From Nothopassalora personata (lineage: Eukaryota; Ascomycota; Dothideomycetes; Mycosphaerellales; Mycosphaerellaceae): a stretch of DNA of 64,000 nt. Each line of letters opens with the position of its first letter. The first letter of the stretch is position 1. Of the stretch, positions 42,361 through 53,875 are shown piece by piece. The stretch is taken from the NCBI GenBank assembly GCA_033816765.1, contig CM066295.1, positions 3,247,140-3,311,139 of the forward strand. The letters are read 5' to 3'. Under the pieces are notes generated by a model, which saw only the letters and a program-made list of their open reading frames with translations, did no database searches and was not told where the DNA came from. Made by a program: the position numbers and the translations under genes.

Positions 42361-42742
42361 TGTTATTGTCTCGTTCCAGGGCTAGTCTCAAAGAGAGATA
42401 AGTCAAGTCACGTGGCGGGATTATTCTTTGGAGAGGCTGAAGCAAGCTGAGCGAAGATGAATAATTGGAATAAGAGTTGTATTCCAATCAGTGAGATAGT
42501 AACATGAGTTGAACGCATTAGAACCATAAGGGTTTCTAGCGTTCCTAAATACAAAGGAGATTCGTAGATCTCGGTGATCAGTCTGATCAGTCTGAGCATG
42601 AGCAGTCTAATCAGTCTGAGCATGAGCAGTCTAATCGCTCCAAGTCTGAGCGCTTAGGCAGGATGAGTCACGTGTTCGTCTTTGAGTCACGTGTTCGTCT
42701 TGTCATTATGATTCCAGGGTCCATGGGAATCATTCCGTAACA
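42361..42742 (-). repeat. Gypsy B 3' LTR
   Basis: 382 bp. The few differences from the 5' LTR that I see are RIP-type (TGATC to TAATC twice, CTCAGG to CTTAGG). U3 has a tandem array of about 21-bp 'gatcagtctgagcatgagca' units and two TGAGTCACGTG boxes (42664-42674 and 42683-42693). Confidence 0.92.
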
Positions 42743-42817
42743 CCATCCCCTTCTTAGCCTAGCTTCGTCCCGAAGCTTCTTAAGTCATGTTGTACTTCCT
42801 TTTCGTGTCTCGCAACG

Positions 42818-43357
42818 ATGTCTTCTTCCTCCCACAAACGCCGTCAACGACTTGCTTCGGATACTGAAGTTTCCGGTATCGAAATGGCCCCATGTACGAA
42901 TTGTCAGAAGTCTCGATCCTCGGGCGCAGTAGTGAGGTGTATCGTGGGCTCTCGGTCTGGGAAGTGTTCGGCCTGCATTCGAAAAGGCTGTAAGGATTGC
43001 GATGTGCGTCTTTCTCGTCCGGAGTGGGAACGCCTTCGCGATTCGCGCGATAAACTCAAGCTGGAGCTTGAGAGGATCGAAGAGGAGGAGGTGCGGCTGA
43101 AGATGCGCAAGATCCGTCTTCGGAAACAGCTACGGTTAGCTGAGCGTCGTACCGATGATGCCGTCGCTAAGGAGTTGGAGGAGCTCGAGGAAGAAGAGGC
43201 GCGCGAGGAGCTAGCGTCCCTTGAACAGGCGTCGGGGGTAGAGGTGCCTCCTTCGCTAGTTCCTTTCTCGGATATCCTAGAGATGCCCGTAAATGACTGG
43301 GCGGCGCTTTCTGGGGCGGAGCCTTGGGGCGAGTCCCTAGGGGTAGAGTCCCTTTAG
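42818..43357 (+). CDS. Gypsy B antisense ORF: Cys-rich coiled-coil protein
   Basis: An intact 179-residue frame opposite to pol, with ATG 76 bp from the 3' LTR. A Cys cluster C26-x2-C29-x11-C41-x8-C50-x2-C53-x4-C58-x2-C61 could bind zinc, though it does not fit the fungal Zn2Cys6 spacing. It is followed by EWERLRDSRDKLKLELERI and a strongly charged helix to about residue 135 with heptad-like Leu/Ile (probable coiled coil), then a short acidic tail with two Trp. The basic first 12 residues could be a nuclear signal. The corresponding frame exists in gypsy A and C. A transcript could start in or near the 3' LTR. Role unknown; nucleic-acid binding or regulation of the element is a guess. Confidence 0.8.
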   Translation: MSSSSHKRRQRLASDTEVSGIEMAPCTNCQKSRSSGAVVRCIVGSRSGKCSACIRKGCKDCDVRLSRPEWERLRDSRDKLKLELERIEEEEVRLKMRKIRLRKQLRLAERRTDDAVAKELEELEEEEAREELASLEQASGVEVPPSLVPFSDILEMPVNDWAALSGAEPWGESLGVESL

Positions 43358-43396
43358 GGTACTTATTTGTAAGTTGTGTCCCTGTTTCCATTGATC

Positions 43397-43470
43397 GGCT
43401 AGGTAGCTCAGTGGTAGAGCGCAAGTTGTCTACACTCTTGAGGTCGTGGGTTCGATTCCTACTCTAGCTG
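43397..43470 (+). ncRNA. tRNA-like cloverleaf, gypsy B
   Basis: Acceptor GGCTAGG pairs with TCTAGCT (two G-U at the ends), D-arm GCTC-AGTGGTA-GAGC, anticodon-type arm CAAG-(11 nt)-CTTG, variable AGGTC, T-arm GTGGG-TTCGATT-CCTAC. The A- and B-box sequences of a pol III gene are present. The body resembles an elongator tRNA (tRNA-Lys by memory), but the anticodon loop has 11 nt, or a bulged 7-nt loop without U33, so a working tRNA is unlikely. It lies between the ends of the antisense ORF and pol, on the antisense ORF strand. Confidence 0.6.
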
Positions 43471-43499
43471 CTCCCGGCGGACTGGTCACCAATCGGTGA

Positions 43500-46400
43500 C
43501 TAGTCCGCTGGCCGCTTTTTGGTCTTGTAGTATTCCTGGATCTTTTGCTGACAGTTTCGTAGGTTTTGTTTTAGTTCCCAGGTATTTTCTGATTCGTCGT
43601 ATCCTTTCCATTTGACAAGGTATCGCTGACCTTTCTTATCTAGGATTCTTTCGACTTCAAATTCGTTTTCTGCTTCCGGTTTAAAATGGAAGCTCTCCTG
43701 GCAGGGTGTTTCGGCGTCTGCGGGTTCCAACTTGGAGATATGGAAGACTGGGTGGATTTTGGCGTCTGGTGGTAGTCGTAGTCGATAGTTGACTAGTCCT
43801 ACGACTTTGTCGATTAAAAATGGTCCGACCTTGACGTGATCCAGTTTCTTGGTCTGTCTTCTTGTTCTCAAGTTTTTTGTAAGGAGATAGACCTTATCCC
43901 CCTCTTTTAGCAGAGGTGCCATTTTTCTCGTGTCCTGCCGTTGTTGAGACAGTTTTCGTTGTGCATCTTCGATCGCCTTGCGTGTTTCTTTGTGCACTTC
44001 CTTAAGAGTGTCCGTCGTCACGATTGCTCTTTCGGCTTGTGGGTGGGATCCAGGTGTTCCAAATAGGTTAGGATCTTTACCAAAGTTCGCATAAAATGGC
44101 GTCGTTAAAGTTGTCTCCGATTTGTGGTTGTTCAGTGCAATCTGCGCCATTGGCAGTAATGAAACCCAGTTGTCTTGTGCGTAGTTGATGTAGTGTCGTA
44201 GGTATTGTTCTAGCGTTTGATTCATCCTTTCGGTTTGTCCGTCTGTCTCCGGATGATATGCTGTCGACAGCTTGTGTTTGATTCCGATCGTTCCCATAAG
44301 CGTCTTCCAATAGTTCGATGTAAATAGCTTGTCTCTGTCCGTTATAAATGCTTGAGGGAATCTATGGTATCGGATAAGTCTGTCTAGTACGAGGTATCCG
44401 AGCTGCTCTGCATTGTACGTTTCCGATGCAGGAATGAAGTGTGCGTATTTCGTAAGTCTATTAACCATGACTAGTATCATGTCGTATGGTTGTTTCGTAA
44501 CTTGATCTCTTAACGGTGGGAGTTTCGTGATAAAGTCCATTGTGACTTCGTCCCATGGTTTCGTTGGTGGTGTCCTGAACTGTAGGTGACCGTATTTTGC
44601 GTGTCTCGCAGCCTTGTTTCGTTGGCAGTGTACGCATTGTTTAATATAGCGTGACACCTTAAGTCTCATCTGTGGAAATGAGAAACTGCGCTGTATTAGG
44701 TCCATTGTTTTTGAAGTTCCGGGGCGTCCGTAATTTGGTCCGTCGTGATGTTGTCGTATGCATTCTTCTTCTCGATCCTTAGGTACTTGGTATTTTCCTT
44801 GCGATATAGGGAATTGTTCGTCCCTGTCGCCTAATATCCGTACGATGTTGTTAAATTCTCTTGTGTTGGCACTAAGACTTCCGTCGGGGTTTGTCTTTAG
44901 TATTTTATGTTGCACTGGTTCTTTTCCTTCCATGTAGTCGCTTCTTCGGCTCAACGCGTCGGCGCGGCCATTCTCTCGTCCTGGAGTATATTTGATTTCG
45001 AACTTATACTGTCCTAGCAGCTCCGACCAGCGGGCTTGCCTTCGGGTAAGTTCTTTCGTCGTCGTGAAGTACGTAAGATTCTTGTGGTCAGAAAGAATCG
45101 TTAACTTCGGTGGGCCCTCGACATATACTCTCCAATGTTGCATAGCAGCAACAATGGCTAGAAGCTCTTTATCATGGATGTCGTAGTTCTGTTCCGCTGT
45201 GGTCATTTTCCGGGAGTAATAGGCTACTGGGTGTCTCTGCCCGTCGTGTGTCTGTGTTAGACATGCGCCTATTGCCATATTAGACGCGTCGGTCTCGATG
45301 TGGACTTCCTTGCTACCATCGAATAGTCGAAGCGTGGGGGCTGAAGCGCATTGTTCCTTAAGTTTCTTGAATGCTTCAGTCTGTTCTTTTCCCCATTTCC
45401 AGGTGACGTCCTTTCTTGTAAGCATCGTCATTGGTGCTGCTATCTTTGAATAGTCCTTAATAAATTTCCGGTTGTAGTTCGCTAGTCCAAGGAATGATTG
45501 TACGTCCTTGACTGTTTTCGGTTCTGGCCACTCTCTAATTGACTGTGTCTTCGCAGGGTCGATCGTTATCCCTGTAGTGCTAATAATGAAGCCCAAGAAT
45601 TTGACTTCTTTCTTATGGAATTCGCATTTCTCGGGTGCCGTCTTGAATCCTAATTGCGTGAGTCGTTCGAAGACGTCCTGGACTTGTTTTATGTGTTCCT
45701 GTAGGGATCCTTTTGTGTAGACCAGTATGTCGTCCATGTAGGCGATAACGCATACGTCGAGTAGGTCTCTAAGTGTTTCGTTAACAAGGTCCTGGCAGGA
45801 TGCGGGTGCGTTGGTCAATCCCATTGGCATAACCAAGAATTCGTAAAGTCCGTATCTTGTTCTAAAAGCGGTTTTTCCATTCTTCTCCTTCTGCCATCCG
45901 TATAGCGTAGAAGGCATCTCGTAGGTCAATCTTCGTGTACCAGTCTGATCCGGTTAATCTGTCTTGTGCTTCTTCGATGTTGGGTAGCGGGTATCGGTTC
46001 TTAATCGTGATCTCGTTTAACTTCCTGTAGTCTTGTACGAGTCGTAACTTCCCGTTTGCTTTTGGAACGAACATACATGGAGTTCCTGCACTCGAGGTGG
46101 ATCTTCTTATCCATCCTTTGGCTAGCTTCTCCTTCAGCCATTCTCGTAGGGTCTGTAGCTCTTTCTTAGACATTTGATATAGGGGTCCCCATGGAGGCTC
46201 TTTCCCTGGCTGAATGTTAATCTTATGATCCCATGGGCGGTGCTTAGGTAAGGCGGTTTTGCCTCTCTCCTCTTCAAAGAGTCGCGACCACTTGCGATAC
46301 TCCTTGGGAATACTCAACTCTGAGATGTTAGTATTCTTCGATGGTGCGTTACTTCCATCACTTCCAGTGACTTCGTGACCCGGCGGCCCCACGCCAGTGT

Positions 46401-46926
46401 CTATCCCGGTCGAAGGTGGTTCTTCTGTCCTTCTGTTCGGCGCAAGCTGTATCTCGTTTAGCTGTTTCCTTGCCTCATCTGCCAGTGAACGCTGCCACTG
46501 CGCAGGCTGAATGTCGACAACGCAATCGCATTCCCTAAATGTGAGTACTCCTCTTCTCCAGTCGATTACTGGATTGTGCTTTCTCAACCAAGGCATACCT
46601 AATACTATGTCATAACTGGCCATATCAGTGACATCCAAGGTAATATTCTCGTGGTGCTGTTGGATAGCCAGTGGCAATGGTATCGTCTCCCATTCCACGC
46701 TAGGTAACGATGATCCGTTTACCGCGATCAACTCGTAACCCCATTTCTTCTTTAGGGTAGCTAACCCGTTTCTTCTTGTGAAAGACTCGGAGATAAAATT
46801 CCCCGCTGCTCCTAAGTCGATCATGATACTGGTTTTGTGTCCGTTGACGATTGCTTGTGTCTGGAAAACTGTGTTTGATGTCGATGCGTGAGCCTGAGTG
46901 TTGCATAACTCCCCCCGGTCGCTCAT
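43500..46926 (-). pseudogene. Gypsy B Pol with one frameshift
   Basis: Same domain order as gypsy A Pol. ATG is at 46926. Protease here reads MIDLGAAGNF, losing the Ser of DSG, so protease should be dead too. The frame breaks near 45885-45905, in RT, where an A-run has one extra base (TGGAAAAACCGC against TGGAAGACCGC). After it the frame is open from YMDD through RNase H, integrase and chromodomain to the stop at 43500. The Trp codon that is TAG in gypsy A is intact here. Confidence 0.92.
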
Positions 46927-48947
46927 TCCTGGGGAGCTGATCCTTTTCCCGAATGGTATGCGGTTCGCTGTGCTTCGTGCCTAGAGGCTTCGGCTAGAAC
47001 CTGTAGCCCGTTGCCCTGTGTCCACACTTGTAATCTATTGCGTTCCTGGATCTTCTGCGTTTCTGAGTAGAGAGCCCGTACATGCTGTACTGCTGTTCGT
47101 AATTCATTCGATATGAATGTCCCTTACGGTGTAAGATATCCGGTTCCTGTTATTCGGCTTCCTATCGGTGGTCGTTCTGTAATGGCGGTTGCTAGGTTCT
47201 CGGTTGTTTCCATGAGTGGGTATCCCCAGGCCATGCCTCGTAGGGTGTTAAGTGTCTTGTCAAACTCAATGGAATGTAGCCTTCTTCGTCCGCCTATTTT
47301 AGGTAGGAATTCCTCGTGCCTTCTCTGTAGGTAGATAATCATGTCGTACAGTTTCTTAGGTGCATCTACCGTGAAGGTAAGTTGTTCGTTGTCGTCGTCA
47401 GTGTCGCTCTCTTCTCCTTCGGAGGAATCTTCTTCGCTTGATTCTTCCGGATCCTGTTCTTCCTCGATGGTATCTAGCCCGGTGGTTTCTTGACTTTCTT
47501 CCTGTGGTTCTGGTGACCATGATCCGTTCCATCCTGGGTCCTGATTTTCTTTATCGCTTCCATCTTCGTTGAAGTAGGATTCATCGATGTCCACTTCTCT
47601 GAGCGTGGCGTCTTGCCTATGCGTCGCTCCCAGGGTTCCTCGTGGTTGCTGAGGCCAATACCCTGCGCCTGACTTCGCGGCGTAGTGGATTTGACACGAG
47701 TCTTGGTAACAGAATCGCCAATGAAGGCTTCCATGACCATTTCGAGGCTCAGGTTCGGTCTCGTAGTCGACTCTTCGTGTCATCATGTTGAACTGTCGTG
47801 GTTGGTTCTTCGCATCAAATGGAATGACCACCATTTGCTGCCCATAGTATCCTCCTCGTCCTTCTGAGGGGTCCAGGAGAGGCGTCGTGCTTCTGTTGCT
47901 AGCTCTCTCCCCCACTCTCCGAGTATAGTCGGTATCTCCCCGAGATCCAACGCTGCTCTCAGATTTACTAGTTCGGGGTTGCATCATATTGAACTGCTCG
48001 CGGCGCACCATATTTTTACCGCGGCAATCCCGCGCCATGTGACCTTCCTTGCCACAGGCATAGCATGTGAGTTTTCCTTTTCCTTTAAAGGGCTTTCCGT
48101 GGCCCCTACTCTTAACGATCTTCCGTCCTCGTTAGGTAACGTCCAGTTCCATTGGCTGTGGTCCATAGTAGGGTTGGTTTTGTCGTGAGAATTCTCCCCT
48201 CGCAACGTATCCTCCTAAGGGTCTGCGGTCCGGAGCATATCCTGCTATTCCTCCTACTTTGGAGTCGTATTTCTTTTCCTGGTGTCGTTCCCAGAGCTGA
48301 TCATCGATATTGATCGACGCCTTCATTAGCTCTTCGAGGTTGGTAATCCGTCCCCCGTGTCTTATCAACTCGTCCTTGACGGAGTCCTTAAGTCCACGTC
48401 GGAACATAGTCATCAACGCCGTCTGGTCCCATCTGGTGATTTGTCCGTACTCTTCGAATTTGGCGGCATACTCTGAAGCAGACGTCTTCTGTTTCAGGTG
48501 TTGAATGATTCGTATGGCCTGTTGGACTTCGTTCGAGGTTCCAAAGATTGATTTCATCTTTTCTTTGAAAAGGGTGTAGCTCCTGAACATTCCAGTGGGG
48601 TCTAATCGTCCCATACCTTCAAGGTATTCCTTAAGGTAAGGTTTGATCCAGTTCTGCGCACTTCCGCGAAGGTACGTGATGGCGAAGATAGTCCTCTTAT
48701 TAGCATCGACTGGGTTGAACATGAGATACATATCCATCTGATTGATCCAGTCGTCGAACTTGGCTCTGTCTCCATGGAAGAGGTCTGGCTTGGCGGCCTT
48801 AACGTCGTTCTTCCTTGGAGTAGACTCGTCATCGTCATTAGACTCATCGTCCTTCGTGGTGGTAGTCTGTTGTGGTGGCGCACGGCGGATGCTTCCTGCT
48901 TCGCTGGGGGCGGGTGTTCCCCTACCAGCTGCTTAAGTAGCGCTCAT
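46923..48947 (-). pseudogene. Gypsy B Gag with several stops
   Basis: Starts at ATG 48947, 18 bp from the 5' LTR, and ends at TGA 46923-46925, which overlaps the pol ATG as ATGA. It has 675 codons against 673 in gypsy A. Stops: CAA to TAA at codon 5, CAA to TAA after MELDVT (RIP-type both), and a TAA further on where A has TCA (not RIP-type). The zinc knuckle region is otherwise conserved. Confidence 0.88.
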
Positions 48948-48964
48948 CCTAAGGGCGTTCAAAG

Positions 48965-49346
48965 TGTTATTGTCTCGTTCCAGGGCTAGTCTCAAAGAGA
49001 GATAAGTCAAGTCACGTGGCGGGATTATTCTTTGGAGAGGCTGAAGCAAGCTGAGCGAAGATGAATAATTGGAATAAGAGTTGTATTCCAATCAGTGAGA
49101 TAGTAACATGAGTTGAACGCATTAGAACCATAAGGGTTTCTAGCGTTCCTAAATACAAAGGAGATTCGTAGATCTCGGTGATCAGTCTGATCAGTCTGAG
49201 CATGAGCAGTCTGATCAGTCTGAGCATGAGCAGTCTGATCGCTCCAAGTCTGAGCGCTCAGGCAGGATGAGTCACGTGTTCGTCTTTGAGTCACGTGTTC
49301 GTCTTGTCATTATGATTCCAGGGTCCATGGGAATCATTCCGTAACA
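48965..49346 (-). repeat. Gypsy B 5' LTR
   Basis: 382 bp, plus-strand TGTTATTGTC...CCGTAACA. TGAGTCACGTG boxes at 49268-49278 and 49287-49297. TTGAACGC at 49113-49120 is the complement of GCGTTCAA at 48955-48962 beside the LTR. Confidence 0.92.
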
Positions 49347-49351
49347 CGGCG

Positions 49352-49460
49352 CCTATACGGTTTACGTGCGACTAGCTAACGATGTAGGAGTAGAGCGCGT
49401 AAGCGACGCTATCTACTATATAGCGCCTATAGGTAGGCCGTTAGTTATTTTAGGTAGACC
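49352..49460 (+). pseudogene. Gypsy D2 relict, part 3 (last piece)
   Basis: Matches the reverse complement of D1 about 34560-34690, up to TTTTAGGTAGACC. D2 does not resume after gypsy C, although D1 continues for kilobases. Confidence 0.6.
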
Positions 49461-49924
49461 TATTAGGTTTAGTATAACCTAATAATATTATAAGTTAAGA
49501 AGATAAGCTTAATCGGGTTTATTCTCGGGCCGATAGGAAGTCGAGGGAGAGTAATAAAGTAGTAGCTATCTTATCTTATAAAGACGAAGTAGTAGTAAGG
49601 TAGAGGTTAGGTTATAGTATATTCTAAATAGTAATATTAAATAGTAAGTTAAACGCGCTAAAACTATAAGGGATTCTTAGCGTTCCTAAATATAAAGGAA
49701 ATCATTATTAATCTACTCTAATCTATTAATCTACTTTATAGATTATATAGAGCGACGGATCAATTTAGTATCGTGCTCTATTCTAATCTATTAATCTATT
49801 TTATAGGTTTTATAGAGTAATAGATTATTCTACGGTAGCTATGCCTTTTTAGCTATAGTTACGCCTACTTAACTATAGAGGTTCTAATTAGCCGCTAAGT
49901 ATCGGCTTAATCTAACCCGTAACA
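49461..49924 (-). repeat. Gypsy C left LTR
   Basis: 464 bp, plus-strand TATTAGGTTT...CCGTAACA. U5/R (to about 49700) matches the right LTR. The U3 part is unlike the U3 of A, B or the right LTR of C. Confidence 0.75.
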
Positions 49925-50018
49925 CTATCCCCCTCCTAGTCTAGCTCGCTACGAGCTTAGGTTATAATCTTACTACCTCGTTATCCTACTTATTATCTTC
50001 GTTTATGTTCTCTTTAAT

Positions 50019-50580
50019 ATGCTAAAGGCTCCTCCTTCTTCGAGTACCTCCCGTCGTCTTAAGTTAGCGGAAACTATTAATAACTTTGGAGAAATAATAG
50101 TACGGTCCTATTCTAATTATCGGGCGCACTCGCGGGTATATAAGGTACATATATCGTTAGGGCGGTATAATAAGTGTATTCGTCGTAACATCCGTTATAA
50201 TATAAAGGTGTCGCGCTCTGAGTTTGATCGCTTAATTAGCGAAAAGAAGAAACTGTAGCGGTAGATAAAGGAAGCCCGCGAGGCTTAAGAGCGCGCTCGC
50301 GAGGCCCTAAATACTACGTATACGAAGGAAGAGCGGTTGCGTAGGTAGATAGAGCTCGTAGATTAGAGAGCCGACGAAGCTATCGCTATAGAGTCCGCGA
50401 ACCTACTTAAGCTAGAGTAAGAGGAGTCGGTAGACTTCTACCTAGCTTCTAACACTTAGGAGCTTCTAGTCGACTAAGGTTATAACGTCTCTTCCGACTT
50501 CTAGTTATATAGTCCTCCTTCTCTTCGGGGTTCCTCCGGCGCTAGAAATACTCTATTAGAAGTAGCCGGCAGTTCTTAAG
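50019..50580 (+). pseudogene. Gypsy C antisense ORF relict
   Basis: ATG at 50019, 95 bp from the LTR, open for 79 codons and then broken by RIP-type stops (first TAG at about 50256). It keeps the pattern CIRRNIR.NIKVSRSEFDRLISEKKKL, clearly related to the EWERLR..KLK segment of gypsy A/B, while upstream Cys codons have changed to Tyr (TGC/TGT to TAC/TAT, RIP-type). It runs straight into the pol end without a tRNA-like segment. Confidence 0.6.
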
Positions 50581-53500
50581 ATTTCTTTATAGTTCCTAGG
50601 TATTTTCTAAATCGTCGTATCCTTTCCATTTAATAAGGTATCGCTAACCTCTCTTATCTAGGATCTTTTCGACTTCGAATTCATTTTCTACTTCCGGCTC
50701 GAAATGGAAGCTTTCTTAGTAAGGTATTTTAGCGTCCGCGGGTTCTAACTTAGAGATGTAGAAGACTAGGTAGATTTTTACGTCTAGTAGTAGTCGTAGG
50801 CGGTAGTTAACTAGTCCTATAACTTTATTGATAAAAAATAGTCCGACCTTAACGTAATCTAGTTTCTTAGTCTATCTTCTTATTCTTAAGTTTTTAGTAA
50901 GGAGATAGACCTTATCCCCCTCTTTTAGTAGAGGTGCTATTTTTCTCGTATCTTACCGTTATTAAGACAGTTTATATTATGCATCTTCGATCGCCTTACG
51001 TGTTTCTTTATGCACTTCCTTAAGAGTGTCCGTCGTTACGATCGCTCTTTCGGCTTATAGGTAAGATCTAGGTGTTCCGAATAGGTTAGGATCTTTTCTA
51101 AAGTTCGTATAAAATAGTATCGTTAAAGTTGTCTCTAATTTATAGTTATTTAGTGTAATCTACGCTATTAGCAGTAATGAAACCTAGTTGTCTTATGCGT
51201 AGTTAATGTAGTGTCGTAGATATTATTCTAGTGTTTAATTCATTCTTTTAGTTTATCCGTCTATCTCCGGATAATATACTGTTAATAGCTTATGTTTAAT
51301 TCCGATCGTTTCTATAAGCGTCTTCTAGTAGTTCGATATAAATAGCTTGTCTCTATCCGTTATAAACGCTTAAGGGAATCCGTAGTATCGGATAAGTCTA
51401 TCTAGTACGAGGTATCCGAGCTACTCTATATTATATGTTTCTGATGTAGGAATAAAGTGTACGTATTTCGTAAGTCTATTAACTATAACTAGTATTATGT
51501 CGTATAGTTACTTCGTAACTTAGTCTCTTAACGGTAGGAGTTTCGTAATAAAGTCTATTATAACTTCGCCCTATAGTTTTGTTAGTAGTGTCCTAAACTG
51601 TAGGTAACCGTATTTCGTATGTCTTATAGCCTTATTTCGTTAATAGTGCACGTATTACTTAATGTAGCGTAGCACCTTTTATCTCATCTATAGAAATAAG
51701 AAGCTACGCTATATTAGGTCTCTTGTTTTCCAAGTTCTAGGGTATCTATATGTTAGTCCGTCGTAATGTTATCGTATGCATTCTTCTTCTTAATCCTTAG
51801 GTACTTAGTATTTTCCTTACGATATAGGGAATTGTTCGTCCTTATCGCCTAATATCCGTACGATGTTATTAAATTCTCTTATGTTAGTACTAAGACTTCC
51901 GTTGAGGTTCGTCTTTAGTATTTTATGTTACACTAATTCTTTTCCTTCTATATAGTCGCTTCTTCGGCTTAACGCGTCGGCGCGGCCATTCTCTCGTCCT
52001 AGAGTATATTTAATTTCAAACTTATACTGTCCTAATAGCTCCGACTAGCGGGCTTACCTTCGAGTAAGTTCTTTCGTCGTCGTAAAGTACGTAAGATTCT
52101 TATAGTTAGAAAGAATCGTTAACTTTGGTAGGCCCTCGACATATACTCTCTAATGTTATATGGTAGTAATAATGGCTAGAAGCTCTTTATTATAGATATC
52201 GTAGTTCTATTCCGCTATAGTTATTTTCCGGGAGTAATAGGCTACTAGGTGTCTCTACCTATCGTGTGTCTATATTAGACATGCGCCTATTGCTATATTA
52301 GACGCATCGGTCTTGATGTAGACTTCCTTACTACTATCGAATAGTCGAAGCGTAGGGGCTAAAGCGTATCGTTCCTTAAGTTTCTTAAACGCTTCAATTT
52401 GTTCCTTTCCCTATTTCTAGGTAACGTCTTTTCTCGTAAGCATCGTTATTAGTGCCGCTATCTTTACGTAGTCCTTAATAAATTTCCGGTTATAGTTCGC
52501 TAGTCTAAGGAATAATTGTACGTCCTTAACTATCTTTAGTTCTAGCTATTCTCTAATTAACTATGTCTTTATAGGGTCGATCGTTATCCCTATAGTACTA
52601 ATAATAAAGCCTAAGAATTTAACTTCTTTCTTATAGAATTCGCATTTCTCGGGTGCTGTCTTAAATCCTAAACGCGTAAGTCGTTCGAATATATCCTAGA
52701 CTTGCTTTATGTAATCCTAAAGGGATTCTTTCGTATAGACTAATATGTCGTCTATATAAGCGATAACGCATACGTCGAGTAGGTCTCTAAGTGTTTCGTT
52801 AACAAGGTCCTAATAGGATACGGGTACGTTAGTTAATCCTATTAGTATAACTAAGAATTCGTAACGTCCGTATCTCGTTCTAAAAGCGGTTTTCCATTCT
52901 TCTCCTTCTACTATTAGTATAGCGTAGAAGGCATCTCGTAGGTTAATCTTCGTGTACTAGTCCGATCCGGTTAATCTATCTTATGCTTCTTCGATGTTAG
53001 GTAGCGGGTATCGGTTCTTAATCGTAATCTCGTTTAACTTCCTATAGTCTTACACGAGTCGTAACTTCCCGTTTGCTTTTAGAACGAACATGTATAGAGT
53101 TCCTATACTCGAGGTAGATCTTCTTATCTATCCTTTAGCTAGCTTCTCCTTTAGCTATTCTCGTAGGGTCTATAGCTCTTTCTTAGACATTTAATATAGG
53201 GGTCCTTATAGAGGCTCTTTCCCTAGCTAAATGTTTATCTTATAATCCTATAGTTAGTACTAAGGTAAGGCATTCTTACCTCTTTTCTCTTTAAAGAGTC
53301 GCGACCACTTACGATACTCCTTAGGAATACTTAACTCTAAGATGTTAGTATCCTTCGATAGTACGTTACTTCTATTACTTCTAGTAACTTCGTAACTTAG
53401 CGGCCCTACGCTAGTGTCTATCCCGGTCGAAGGTAGTTCTTCTATCCTTCTATTCGGCGTAAGCTATATCCTATTTAGCTATCTCTTTACCTTATCTACT

Positions 53501-53714
53501 AGCGAACGCTACCGCTACGTAGGCTAAATGTCGATAACGTAGTCGCATTCCCTAAATGTAAGTACTCCTCTTCTCTAGTCGATTACTAGATTATACTTTC
53601 TTAACTAAGGCATACCTAGTACGGTGTTATAACTAGCTATGTTAGTAACATCTAAGATAATCTCCTCGTAGTACCGTTAGATAGTAAGTGGTAGCGGTAT
53701 CGTCTCGCGCTCTA

Positions 53715-53875
53715 TGTCACGGTTTACCTTTGCACAGACGCACTTCGGTGTCACGTGACCTCGGGCCCGATCTTATCACGCGCTTCTCGCGACTTCTTAC
53801 TTCTCTTCTTCGTAGAACTTACTCGATACTAAGGCTAATACACGTTTGCGCCCTGTTGCTGTCTTGTCCGTGTCA
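53715..53875 (+). repeat. TRIM 5' LTR
   Basis: 161 bp. It contains the palindrome GTCACGTGAC (53750-53759). The 3' copy at 54830-54990 looks identical. Confidence 0.9.

Larger units (their letters stand above)
42361..49346 (-). mobile_element. Gypsy B, nearly intact chromovirus
   Basis: 6986 bp with 382-bp LTRs and TSD CGGCG (42356-42360 and 49347-49351). Gag and pol have the same lengths as in gypsy A apart from one extra base in pol and two extra gag codons. Damage: a 1-nt insertion in RT and several stops in gag. The antisense ORF is intact. Confidence 0.93.

Noticed and set aside
43397..43470. A working tRNA gene
   Set aside because: The anticodon loop is 11 nt or lacks U33, and a homologous copy occupies the same place in gypsy A, so it belongs to the element.
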